Of a DNA stretch of 64,000 nucleotides, positions 46,999-54,858 are shown piece after piece (position 1 is the stretch's first letter; every line of letters begins with the position of its first letter). The DNA comes from Arsenicitalea aurantiaca. GTDB lineage: Bacteria > Pseudomonadota > Alphaproteobacteria > Rhizobiales > Devosiaceae. The translations under genes and the position numbers were made by a program. A model generated the notes under the pieces. That model made no database searches, had not been told where the DNA came from, and saw nothing but the letters and a program-made list of their open reading frames with translations. The stretch spans positions 499,765-563,764 of the forward strand of contig NZ_RZNJ01000001.1 in assembly GCF_003994485.1 (NCBI RefSeq), read 5' to 3'.

Positions 46999-47813
46999 AG
47001 CTTTCGGTGACCAGCTGGTCGTTTCCGCAACTGACGCTGGCTGAAGTGGCCGGCGTCGCGCGCGCAATCGGGATCGGTGCCATCGATCTGGGGTATTTCT
47101 ATCGCTCCAGTCTCGACAAGGCACGGCTGCTGTCGGAGCCCGAGGCCTATGGGCAGGAGGTGCGTCAAACCCTCGGCGTAAATATCGCCAATCTCTACCA
47201 TCTCTTCGGCAGCGACATCGCCGAACGCAACCTCGCGAGCGGTGGAGATGGCGCGGCGAACCGGGCCGATTTCGAGCGGGCGCTCGCCTTCTGCAAGGCA
47301 GCCGGCGCGCCCAGCGTCTTCATCCTGCCCGGCATAATCAATCCGGGGCAGGGGCGATCCGAGGCGCTCGCCAACACCATCGAGGCGCTGAAGCCGTTGG
47401 TGGCGGCGGGGCAGGCGGCAGGCATCGCGGTGTGCGTCGAGCCGCATGTTCACTCCTATCTCGAGAGCCCGGCGCTTGCGGCGGCGCTCTGCGAGGGGGT
47501 GCCGGGGGTAAAGCTCGCGCTCGACTATGCCCATTTCGCCGTCGCGGGATATCGGCAGGACGAGATCGACGCGCTGGCGCCCCATGCTGGACACATCCAT
47601 CTGCGCCAGGCGCGGCCGGGGGCGCTCCAAACCAAGATGGAGGAGGGGACGCTCAATTTCCCCGCGCTCTTCGCCACGCTGCGCGATGCCGGCTATCAGG
47701 GCTATCTCGCCTCAGAATACGTGAACCAGGCCTATTTCGACACGCTGCATGACGACGTGCTCTCCGAGACCATAAAGATGCGCGACGCCTTTCTCGCCTG
47801 GAGCGCAAAGTGA
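46995..47813 (+). CDS. Sugar phosphate isomerase/epimerase family TIM-barrel protein
   Basis: 272 residues, xylose-isomerase-like barrel. Segments with expected metal ligands are CVEPHVHSYLESP, KLALDYAHFAVAG, GHIHLRQARPG and YLASEYVNQAY. The family includes hydroxypyruvate isomerase and ketose 3-epimerases. Coupled by a 4-base overlap to the Gfo/Idh gene, it probably isomerises the ketose or keto acid that gene produces or consumes. Its exact reaction is not readable. Confidence 0.87.
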   Translation: MKLSVTSWSFPQLTLAEVAGVARAIGIGAIDLGYFYRSSLDKARLLSEPEAYGQEVRQTLGVNIANLYHLFGSDIAERNLASGGDGAANRADFERALAFCKAAGAPSVFILPGIINPGQGRSEALANTIEALKPLVAAGQAAGIAVCVEPHVHSYLESPALAAALCEGVPGVKLALDYAHFAVAGYRQDEIDALAPHAGHIHLRQARPGALQTKMEEGTLNFPALFATLRDAGYQGYLASEYVNQAYFDTLHDDVLSETIKMRDAFLAWSAK

Positions 47814-48619
47814 GCCGGGGCGCGGCGATCGTCACGGGCGGGGCGGGCGGCATCGGGCTCGCGATATCGTCCCGCCTCGTGCGGGAGGGATTTTCGGTGG
47901 TGGTCGCGGACCGTGACGCCGACGCCGCGCGAGCGGCGGCCGAGGGGCTCGGCTGCGCCTGGCGCGCGCTCGACATCGGGCAGGAAAGCTCGGTGATCGA
48001 GACCGTGCGCGGCGTGGCAGCCGAGATGGGCGGGCTCGCCGCGGTGATCAACAATGCGGGCATCCACACCCAAAGCCTCGTCGTCGAGACGAGCGCGGAG
48101 GACTGGGACCGCATCCACGCCGTCAACGGGCGCGGCACTTTCCTCATGTGCCGTGAGGCGGCACGGATTATGGCGGGGCAGGGTCAGGGGCAGATCGTCA
48201 ACATCGTGACGCGGCTAGGCTTCGGCAATCCGTTCTCCTCCGTCTACATGGCCTCCAAGAGTGCGGTCGCGGCGCTCACCCAATGCCTTGCCGTCGAGAT
48301 GGCGGCGACGGGTGTGCGCGTCAACGCAGTGGCTCCGGGCCATGTGGGCCCGGGAACGGGCATGGAGGCGGCGTTCCGCAGGAAGGCCGAAAAGCTCGGC
48401 AAGACCTGGGACGAATTCGAGAGCCAGGTGGTGGGCTCGATCCCGCTCGGACGTTGGTGCCGCCCCGAAGACGTGGCCGGAGCCGTCGCATGGCTGCTGG
48501 GTCCGGACGCCGAATTCGTCACCGGCGAGACGATCTCTGTGACGGGGGGATTCCAGGCCTATGGCGTGGCTCCGGATGGAGATGCTGTCCGCGCTGCAGC
48601 AAGCACGGCATTGAACTGA
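47810..48619 (+). CDS. SDR-family oxidoreductase
   Basis: 269 residues. Cofactor motif VTGGAGGIGLAISSRLV, acidic dinucleotide selector in VVADRDADAA (suggesting NAD), NNAGIHTQS, catalytic Tyr/Lys in VYMASKSAVAA. Similar proteins are sorbitol or polyol dehydrogenases. The start is GTG, overlapping the upstream stop (GTGA). It is the last gene of the second FadR operon. A 14-base palindrome overlaps its stop codon. Confidence 0.89.
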   Translation: MSRGAAIVTGGAGGIGLAISSRLVREGFSVVVADRDADAARAAAEGLGCAWRALDIGQESSVIETVRGVAAEMGGLAAVINNAGIHTQSLVVETSAEDWDRIHAVNGRGTFLMCREAARIMAGQGQGQIVNIVTRLGFGNPFSSVYMASKSAVAALTQCLAVEMAATGVRVNAVAPGHVGPGTGMEAAFRRKAEKLGKTWDEFESQVVGSIPLGRWCRPEDVAGAVAWLLGPDAEFVTGETISVTGGFQAYGVAPDGDAVRAAASTALN

Positions 48620-48630
48620 CGCAAGCGTCA
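48617..48630. promoter_or_regulatory. Palindrome TGACGC-AA-GCGTCA at the end of the operon
   Basis: A perfect 6-base inverted repeat begins in the SDR stop codon. It could be a short hairpin marking the operon end, or a binding site; there is no T-tract beyond TTAG, so intrinsic termination is doubtful. Confidence 0.35.
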
Positions 48631-48738
48631 TTAGACGGCAGCATCGGATAAGCGCCGGGAAACGTTCGGATTTCATGGATCACGCCGGCGCGCCGCCATG
48701 TCGTCGCCCCGCCGATGACACCGCTTTGCCCTTATCCC

Positions 48739-48768
48739 TTGATGGATAGCATATTTTTCCGCCATACT
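48739..48768 (+). promoter_or_regulatory. Candidate promoter of the TAXI-TRAP operon
   Basis: TTGATG (48739-48744) and CATACT (48763-48768) are 18 bases apart, in an A/T-richer patch ahead of the binding-protein gene at 48868. A TATCC-N6-GGATA inverted repeat (48733-48748) overlaps the -35. A GCCTGC-ATGC-GCAGGC hairpin (48781-48796) would lie in the leader. Confidence 0.35.
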
Positions 48769-48867
48769 GGTTGTGGTGCTGCCTGCATGCGCAGGCTGGC
48801 GCCCAAAGCAGAACAGTTCAGGCCGCCACAGGGCAGGCATTTGACAGAGACGGAAGGAAAAACCCGC

Positions 48868-49830
48868 ATGAGACGCATCGTCTGTTCGACACTCGCCGCC
48901 ACCATGCTGCTCGGTGCTGGCGCCGCCTCGGCCCAGCAGCAGTTCGTCGTCATCGGCACCGGTGGTGTCACCGGCGTCTATTATGCCGCCGGCGGCGCGA
49001 TCTGCCGCCTGATGAACCAGACCCGCGAAGAGCACGGCTTCCGCTGCTCGGTGGAATCCACCGCCGCCTCGGTCTACAACATCAACGCCATCCGCCAGGG
49101 CGAACTCGATTTTGGCATGGCGCAGTCCGACACCATGTTCAACGCGGTCAACGGCCAGGCCGAATTCGCCGATTCGGGCGAAGACAGCGAGCTGCGTGCC
49201 GTGTTCTCGCTCCATCCGGAGCCCTTCACCCTCGTCGCTCGCGCGGATTCGGGCATCGAATCCTTTGCCGATCTCGCGGGCAAGCGCGTCAACATCGGTG
49301 CGCCCGGCTCGGGCACGCAGGCCTCGATGGACATCATCCTCGAAGCCATGGGCATGTCGCGCGGTGATTTCTCGCTCGCGTCCGAGCTCCGTCCCGACGA
49401 GCACGGCCCGGCGCTCTGCGACAACCAGATCGACGCCTTCTTCTATGGCGTGGGCCACCCCTCGGCCAACATCGCCGATCCCACCACCACCTGCGGCGCG
49501 CAGCTCGTGCCGATCGAGGGCGAGGCGATCGACGGGCTGATCGAGGAGTTCCCCTTCTACGCCGCAGCCGAGATCCCCGGCGGCATCTATGCCAATAACG
49601 AGGATGCCACGCAGACCTTCGGCGTGCTCGCAACCCTCGTCAGCTCCACCGCCGTGCCCGATGATGCGGTCTATGCGCTCGTGAAGTCGGTCTTCGAGAA
49701 TTTCGATGCCTTCAAGGCCCTGCACCCGGCCCTCGGCATTCTCTCGGAAGACAACATGGTGGTGGATGGTCTCTCCGCCCCGCTTCACCCGGGCGCCGAG
49801 CGCTATTATCAGGAAATGGGCTGGCTCTAA
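48868..49830 (+). CDS. TAXI-family TRAP transporter solute-binding protein
   Basis: 320 residues. The signal peptide ends ...GAGAASAQQ, so the protein is periplasmic. The TAXI family start [25 protein letters not shown] is clear, followed by [25 protein letters not shown] and [22 protein letters not shown] proteins bind glutamate, 2-oxoglutarate or other small acids; the ligand here is unknown. GGAAGGAAA precedes the ATG at 48868; earlier in-frame ATGs lie in the leader and would spoil the signal peptide. It delivers substrate to the fused permease encoded next. Confidence 0.93.
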   Translation: MRRIVCSTLAATMLLGAGAASAQQQFVVIGTGGVTGVYYAAGGAICRLMNQTREEHGFRCSVESTAASVYNINAIRQGELDFGMAQSDTMFNAVNGQAEFADSGEDSELRAVFSLHPEPFTLVARADSGIESFADLAGKRVNIGAPGSGTQASMDIILEAMGMSRGDFSLASELRPDEHGPALCDNQIDAFFYGVGHPSANIADPTTTCGAQLVPIEGEAIDGLIEEFPFYAAAEIPGGIYANNEDATQTFGVLATLVSSTAVPDDAVYALVKSVFENFDAFKALHPALGILSEDNMVVDGLSAPLHPGAERYYQEMGWL

Positions 49831-49843
49831 TCGAGTCCGGTTC

Positions 49844-49865
49844 GGGCGGCCCTTCGGGGCCGCCC
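49844..49865 (+). promoter_or_regulatory. UUCG-capped stem-loop between TRAP binding-protein and permease genes
   Basis: A 9-base stem GGGCGGCCC / GGGCCGCCC is closed by a TTCG tetraloop, an exceptionally stable form, and followed by TTCGCTTTTA. It can act as a partial terminator and as a barrier to 3' decay, giving excess binding protein over permease. Confidence 0.65.
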
Positions 49866-49893
49866 TTCGCTTTTACGGTCAGCGGGAGCGGCG

Positions 49894-52545
49894 ATGAGCA
49901 ACGCCAATGGTAACGGTGTGTCCGATAAAGGGCGCATGGACGAAGCGGCGGCCGCAGACGAGCAGGAGCTCGCGCGCCTCGTGGCCGAAGCCGATACAGG
50001 GGGGCGCCAGCCCGTCGATCGGTTCACCAAGATCATTCTCTTCGTCGTGCCGCTGGCCTGGGCGCTGTTCCAGCTCTGGTACGCCTCGCCCTTTCCGTTC
50101 CAGTTCCGCTTCGGCGTCTTTAACGCCACCGAAGCGCGCGCCATCCATCTGGCCTTCGCGGTCTTTCTCGTCTTCCTCGCCTATCCCGCCTGGAAGGGGT
50201 CGCCGCGCCATCGTGTGCCGTGGGTCGACTGGCTTCTCGCGTTCCTCGCCGCGGCCTCGGCCGCCTATCTCTACATCTTCCAGGCCGAGCTTTCCCGCCG
50301 GCCCGGCCTGCCCACGACCACCGATGTGGTCGTCGCGGTCGCAGGCGTCCTGTTCCTCCTCGAAGCCGCCCGCCGCTCGCTCGGGGTGGCGCTGCCCATC
50401 GTCGGCATCGTCTTCATCACCTATGCCTTTGTCGGGCCCTATCTGCCGGGGCTGATGGCGCATCCGGGCGCCTCGCTCAACCGGGCGGCGACCCAGTACT
50501 GGCTGACGACCGAAGGCGTGTTCGGCGTGGCGCTCGGGGTCTCGACCGCCTTCGTCTTCCTTTTCGTGCTCTTCGGCTCGCTCCTCGAAAAGGCGGGCGC
50601 GGGCAATTACTTCATCAAGGTGGCCTTCGCGCTTCTCGGGCATTTCCGCGGCGGACCCGCTAAGGCGGCGGTGCTCGGGTCGGGCGCCACGGGCCTCATT
50701 TCGGGCTCGTCGGTCGCCAACGTCGTCACCACCGGCACCTTCACCATCCCGCTGATGAAGCGGGTGGGCTACTCGCCGGTCAAGGCTGGCGCCATCGAGG
50801 TTTCGGCTTCGGTCAACGGCCAGATCATGCCGCCCGTCATGGGCGCGGCGGCCTTCCTCATCGCCGAATATGTCGGCATTTCCTATGCCGAGGTCGTGCG
50901 CCACGCCATCATCCCGGCGCTCCTGACCTACATCTCGCTCTTTTACGTCGTCGACATCGAGGCGCGTAAAGCCGGGCTCAAGGGCCTGCCGCGCGAAAAG
51001 CACCGTTCCGCGCTCATGAGCATCGCGCTCTTCGGCATGACGGTTGCGGGCATCATCATCTTCTCGGCGGCGGTCTATTGGGGGCTGGGCTGGACGCGCA
51101 CGCTCTTTGGCAGCGCGGCGAGCTGGGGCGTGATCATCGGCTCCTTCCTCATCTATCTGGTGCTGATCGCATTCCGTTCGCGCTTCCCCGATCTCGAGGC
51201 GGACGATCCGGCGCGCATGGCCGAGAAGCTGCCCGATACGCTCGAGGTCGCGCCCGGGGGCATCCACTATCTGCTGCCCGTCTTCATCCTCGTCTGGTGC
51301 CTCATGGTCGAGGAACTCTCGCCCGGGCTCTCGGCCTTCTACGGCACCTGCGCGCTCATGTTCCTCGTGCTCACCCAGCGTCCGCTGATTGCGCTCTTCC
51401 GGCGCCAGGGGCGGCTGCTGGGCGAGCTCCAGACCGGCTTTGCCGACCTTCTCGACGGGCTCGTCACCGGTTCGCGCAACATGATCGGCATCGCGATCGC
51501 CACCGCTGCCGCCGGCATCGTCGTGGGCACCGTGTCGCTCACCGGCATCGGGCTCGTGCTCACCGAAATCGTCATCGCGGTCTCGGCGGGCAATCTGCTC
51601 ATCATGCTCCTCATGGCGGCGCTGATCTGCATGGTGCTCGGGCTCGGCATGCCGACCACGGCGAACTATGTCGTCGTCGCCACGCTGATCGCGCCCGTCA
51701 TCGTCGAGGTCGCCACCCTCAACGGGCTCGCCGTCGCGCTCGTCTCGGTGCACCTATTCGTCTTCTATTTCGGGCTCATGGCCGACGTCACGCCACCCGT
51801 CGGGCTCGCCTCCTTCGCGGCCTCGGCGATCTCGCGCGCCGATCCGGTGAAGACGGGCGTGCAGGCCTTCCGCTACGAGATGCGCACCGCCATCCTGCCG
51901 TTCATCTTCATCTACAATCAGCAATTGCTGCTGATCGGGGTGGAGAACCCGATACAGCTGATTGCCGTGCTCGTTGCCTCGCTCGTGGGCATGCTGACCT
52001 TCGTTTCGGTCACCCAGCAGATCTTCATCACCCGCAGCCGCATCTGGGAGACGGCGATCCTGCTCGTGGCCTGCGTCATGCTCTTCGTGCCCGGCATCTT
52101 CATGGACCGGATTTCGCCGGCCTATGTCGATGTGCCGGTGGAAGAGCTCAACGAACGTGTGGCCGCCGCGCCGGTCGATGGGTTCATCCGCATCGAGGTC
52201 GCGGGCATGGATCTGGGGGGCAATGACTATACCCGGCTCGTGCAATTGCCGCTCGGGGCGCCCGGCGACGGGCCGGCGCGTCTCAGTGCGGCGGGCGTGC
52301 AGATCACCGAGTTCGCCGGGCAGGCGCAGATCCTCAACGTGCGCTTCCGCACCCAGGCCGAGCAGCTCGGCCTCGCGGCGGGCCAGACCGTCTCGCGCGT
52401 GCTGGTCCCCAATACGGCGCGCCCGCCCAAGGAGCTGATCTACCTGCCGGGCTTCCTGCTCATCGGCATCGTCGCGGCGCTGCAATGGCGCCGCCGCAGC
52501 TGGGATCAGCCCGGCCGCGACAAGCGGGCGCCGGCTGCCGCGTGA
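49894..52545 (+). CDS. TRAP transporter fused permease (4TM + 12TM) with DUF3394 domain
   Basis: 883 residues. The small-subunit part (about 40-200) and the large DctM-like part are fused, as usual in TAXI systems. GSGATGLISGSSVANVVTTGTFTIPLMKR and MPPVMGAAAFLIAEYVGISY are large-subunit hallmarks; MVLGLGMPTTANYVVVATL and ADVTPPVGLASFAASAISRADPVKTG mark the second half. After the last core helices, residues about 730-865 form a soluble DUF3394-like domain ending in one more helix. It drives sodium- or proton-coupled uptake with the TAXI binding protein. GGGAG precedes the ATG. Confidence 0.94.
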   Translation: MSNANGNGVSDKGRMDEAAAADEQELARLVAEADTGGRQPVDRFTKIILFVVPLAWALFQLWYASPFPFQFRFGVFNATEARAIHLAFAVFLVFLAYPAWKGSPRHRVPWVDWLLAFLAAASAAYLYIFQAELSRRPGLPTTTDVVVAVAGVLFLLEAARRSLGVALPIVGIVFITYAFVGPYLPGLMAHPGASLNRAATQYWLTTEGVFGVALGVSTAFVFLFVLFGSLLEKAGAGNYFIKVAFALLGHFRGGPAKAAVLGSGATGLISGSSVANVVTTGTFTIPLMKRVGYSPVKAGAIEVSASVNGQIMPPVMGAAAFLIAEYVGISYAEVVRHAIIPALLTYISLFYVVDIEARKAGLKGLPREKHRSALMSIALFGMTVAGIIIFSAAVYWGLGWTRTLFGSAASWGVIIGSFLIYLVLIAFRSRFPDLEADDPARMAEKLPDTLEVAPGGIHYLLPVFILVWCLMVEELSPGLSAFYGTCALMFLVLTQRPLIALFRRQGRLLGELQTGFADLLDGLVTGSRNMIGIAIATAAAGIVVGTVSLTGIGLVLTEIVIAVSAGNLLIMLLMAALICMVLGLGMPTTANYVVVATLIAPVIVEVATLNGLAVALVSVHLFVFYFGLMADVTPPVGLASFAASAISRADPVKTGVQAFRYEMRTAILPFIFIYNQQLLLIGVENPIQLIAVLVASLVGMLTFVSVTQQIFITRSRIWETAILLVACVMLFVPGIFMDRISPAYVDVPVEELNERVAAAPVDGFIRIEVAGMDLGGNDYTRLVQLPLGAPGDGPARLSAAGVQITEFAGQAQILNVRFRTQAEQLGLAAGQTVSRVLVPNTARPPKELIYLPGFLLIGIVAALQWRRRSWDQPGRDKRAPAAA

Positions 52546-52636
52546 GCGTGGGCCGGCGCGGGAACCGGCGCGTTGGTCGGAGAATTGAGGGGGTCGGTGC
52601 ATGCGCCGGCCCCGTCCGGCCGGCCGGGGGGATCTG

Positions 52637-53443
52637 ATGGCCGAGGCCGAACGCAGCGAGACTGAAGCCGAGCCGGGGCGTTTCGAGGCCCTGCGCAACA
52701 GGCTGCGGCTCCTTTATCACGGGCGCACCCCGGGGGCGATCCGCTTCCAGTTCGCCGTGCTCGTCGTCGATCTGGCGATCATCGCCTTCTTCATCGCGAG
52801 CCCGATCCTGCAGGATCAGCGCCTCTTCCTCTGGCTCGACTATTCGGTCGCGCTGCTTCTGGTTCTCGACATCACCGCGCGCGGCCTCGCCTCCACCGAC
52901 ATCCGCCGGTGGCTCAAGCAGCCCACGGTGCTCGTGGATCTCTTCATCCTCGTGACGCTCCTTGCCCCGCTCTGGCTTGTCAATCTGGGGTTCCTGCGCA
53001 TCCTCAGGCTCTGGACCATCGCGCGCAGCGGCTTCCTCTGGCGCCCGCTCCGCAAGAAGGGCCTGCACGAATGGGAGGATGTCGGGCACGCCGTGGTCAA
53101 TCTCGTGACCTTCCTCTTCGTGGTCACGGGCTTCATCTACACCTTCTTCGTGCGCGACGGCACGGGCATAGATGGCTATGTCGACGCGCTCTATTTCACC
53201 GTGACCTCGGTGACGACCACCGGTTATGGCGACATCATCCTGCCCGGGGTCTGGGGCCGGCTGACCTCGATCGCCATCATGATCGTGGGGATCACGCTGT
53301 TCTTCCGGCTCGCCCAGGCGATCGTCCGGCCCTACAAGGTGAGCTTCCCCTGTCCCCAATGCGCGCTGCAGCGCCATGATCCCGACGCCGTGCACTGCAA
53401 GGCCTGCGGGCATCTGCTGAAGATCCCCGACGATGGGGAATAG
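52637..53443 (+). CDS. Potassium-type ion channel with C-terminal zinc ribbon
   Basis: 268 residues. Several N-terminal helices (about 35-60, 68-85, 100-130) resemble the voltage-sensor-like half of 6TM channels, followed by the pore: helix at about 150-175, filter TTGYGD (Gly196-Tyr197-Gly198-Asp199) and an inner helix to about 230. The filter is the exact K+-selective signature. Residues 239-257 hold Cys-x2-Cys ... Cys-x2-Cys (Cys239, 242, 254, 257), a rubredoxin-like zinc ribbon in the cytoplasm in place of the usual RCK or cyclic-nucleotide domain. The ATG at 52637 follows GGGGGGA. No partner gene is evident. Confidence 0.88.
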   Translation: MAEAERSETEAEPGRFEALRNRLRLLYHGRTPGAIRFQFAVLVVDLAIIAFFIASPILQDQRLFLWLDYSVALLLVLDITARGLASTDIRRWLKQPTVLVDLFILVTLLAPLWLVNLGFLRILRLWTIARSGFLWRPLRKKGLHEWEDVGHAVVNLVTFLFVVTGFIYTFFVRDGTGIDGYVDALYFTVTSVTTTGYGDIILPGVWGRLTSIAIMIVGITLFFRLAQAIVRPYKVSFPCPQCALQRHDPDAVHCKACGHLLKIPDDGE

Positions 53444-53482
53444 GGCTCTAAGGGGAGGGGTGGGCGGCCTGCCGTCCTTGCG

Positions 53483-53713
53483 TCAGCTGGCGCGGCTATA
53501 AAGCAGCACGGTCACCGGCTGGTAATCGCGGCCGAGGTGAAAAACCTTGGCGCGCAGCTTGTCGGGCTGGCCGGTCACGGTCAGCGGCTCGGCCAGGGCC
53601 TTCTGGGCAGCTTCGAGCGCGCTGCAGGCGTCGACGTGGATGCACCGGTCGCGCTGGAACGCGTCGTCCTGGCCCGCCAGGGGCTGGACGGTAAATCGGT
53701 TGGTCTCGATCAT
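53483..53713 (-). CDS. Small conserved-looking hypothetical protein
   Basis: 76 residues from the ATG at 53713 (MIETNRFTVQPL). It is soluble, with no signal or membrane segment, and contains an amphipathic helix (ALEAAQKALAEPL) between beta-like stretches (RAKVFHLG; PVTVLLYSRAS). Two Cys flank a His-Val-Asp (IHVDAC). A longer frame upstream is Arg-rich and looks non-coding. GAGAAG sits 8 bases before the ATG. The family is not recognised; it resembles small housekeeping proteins of unknown function. Confidence 0.55.
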   Translation of the reverse strand: MIETNRFTVQPLAGQDDAFQRDRCIHVDACSALEAAQKALAEPLTVTGQPDKLRAKVFHLGRDYQPVTVLLYSRAS

Positions 53714-53884
53714 ATAGGGGGCTTCTCGTCGGATTCCGTGAACGAAGTCTTCCGCGCCGACGGTTAACGGGAGGTTAAGGGTCGGCGCCTGCGAGAGCGG
53801 TCTTCTAGCACGTCGGAGGCGTCCCGCCCACTCCCGCCGCGCGGCCCGGAGATGCGCTGGGCGCATGGCTCGGGACGGAACCTT

Positions 53885-54724
53885 TCAGACCGCGAGCCGG
53901 TAGAAGCGCGCCGCGTTCTCCCCGAAGGCCTTGCCCATCCCGTCCGCATCGAGCCGCGCGCCAAGCAGGGCCCGCGCCGTGCCGATCACCCGCTCATAGG
54001 GCGCCGCGAGCAGCGCCACCGGCCAGTCGCTGCCATAGATCAGCCGGTCCGGCCCGAAGCACTCGACCACATGATCGACATAGGGGGCGAGGTCGTCCGG
54101 CATCCAGCGCGCGTGGTCGGCTTCGGTCACCATGCCCGAGACCTTGCAGTGCACCCCTTCGTGAGCGGCGATTTCGGCCATCAGGCTGCGCCAGGGGTCG
54201 AGCGTGCCCGCCGCGATCGCGGGCTTTGAGACATGGTCGATCACCGCCCGCAGCTCCGGTACCTCCTCGAGCGCCTTCAGCACATGGGGCAGGTGGCGCG
54301 GAAAGGTCAGGAAATCGAAGGCGAGGCCCGTTTCCGCCAGATGCTTCAGATTGGCAAGCACGGTGGGGCGCAGGATATAGGCGTCGTCCTCGAGATCCTG
54401 CAGCATGGGCCGGATCCCCTTGAACTTGGCGTGCTCGGCGAGCGCGGCCAGCCGGTCGGGAAAATCGCTGCGCTCCATGTCGACCCAGCCCACGACGCCG
54501 GCGATGAAATCGGTCTCCTCGGCGAGCGAGAGCATGAACCGCGTCTCGTCCTCGGTGTCCGCCGCCTGCACGGTCACGGTGTAGTCGACGCCGGCCGCCT
54601 TCAGCTCCGGAGCGAGATCGGCCGGCAGGTAGTCGCGATAGAGCACCGCATCGTCCGGGCTCATCCAGCCATAATCTCCCCGCGCGGGCTTCCAGAAATG
54701 CTGATGGGCGTCGATCACGGGCAT
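53885..54724 (-). CDS. Amidohydrolase-family lactonase (L-rhamnono/L-fuconolactonase type)
   Basis: 279 residues, amidohydrolase_2 fold. IDAHQHFWKP opens the barrel with the metal His-x-His, KVSGMVTEADHARW holds the strand-5 region and LIYGSDWPVALL the final catalytic Asp. Its close relatives hydrolyse sugar lactones such as L-fuconolactone or L-rhamnono-1,4-lactone. It would supply the lactonase step absent from the rhamnose operon 12 kb away, an inference. The ATG at 54724 starts the conserved motif; an upstream extension is rejected. It is divergent from the PQQ glucose dehydrogenase across a 28-base palindrome. Confidence 0.87.
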   Translation of the reverse strand: MPVIDAHQHFWKPARGDYGWMSPDDAVLYRDYLPADLAPELKAAGVDYTVTVQAADTEDETRFMLSLAEETDFIAGVVGWVDMERSDFPDRLAALAEHAKFKGIRPMLQDLEDDAYILRPTVLANLKHLAETGLAFDFLTFPRHLPHVLKALEEVPELRAVIDHVSKPAIAAGTLDPWRSLMAEIAAHEGVHCKVSGMVTEADHARWMPDDLAPYVDHVVECFGPDRLIYGSDWPVALLAAPYERVIGTARALLGARLDADGMGKAFGENAARFYRLAV

Positions 54725-54750
54725 GGGTCTACTCCTCGGTTTTCTCCGGT

Positions 54751-54778
54751 CTAGCGCAGGCCGGGCCGGCCTGCCTAG
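54751..54778. promoter_or_regulatory. 28-base palindrome in the lactonase/gcd divergent region
   Basis: GCAGGCCGG (54756-54764) and CCGGCCTGC (54766-54774) form a perfect 9-base inverted repeat around one base, flanked by CTAG on both sides. It sits 27 bases above the lactonase start. Too symmetric and too well placed to be chance alone; operator or cruciform are both possible, and the regulator is unknown. Confidence 0.5.
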
Positions 54779-54858
54779 GGTGGGGCGAAACTTATCGGGT
54801 TGGTTTGGGAACCGGTTTGCTCCCGGTGGCGTTGCGCCCCGCAAAGGGGATCAAATTC

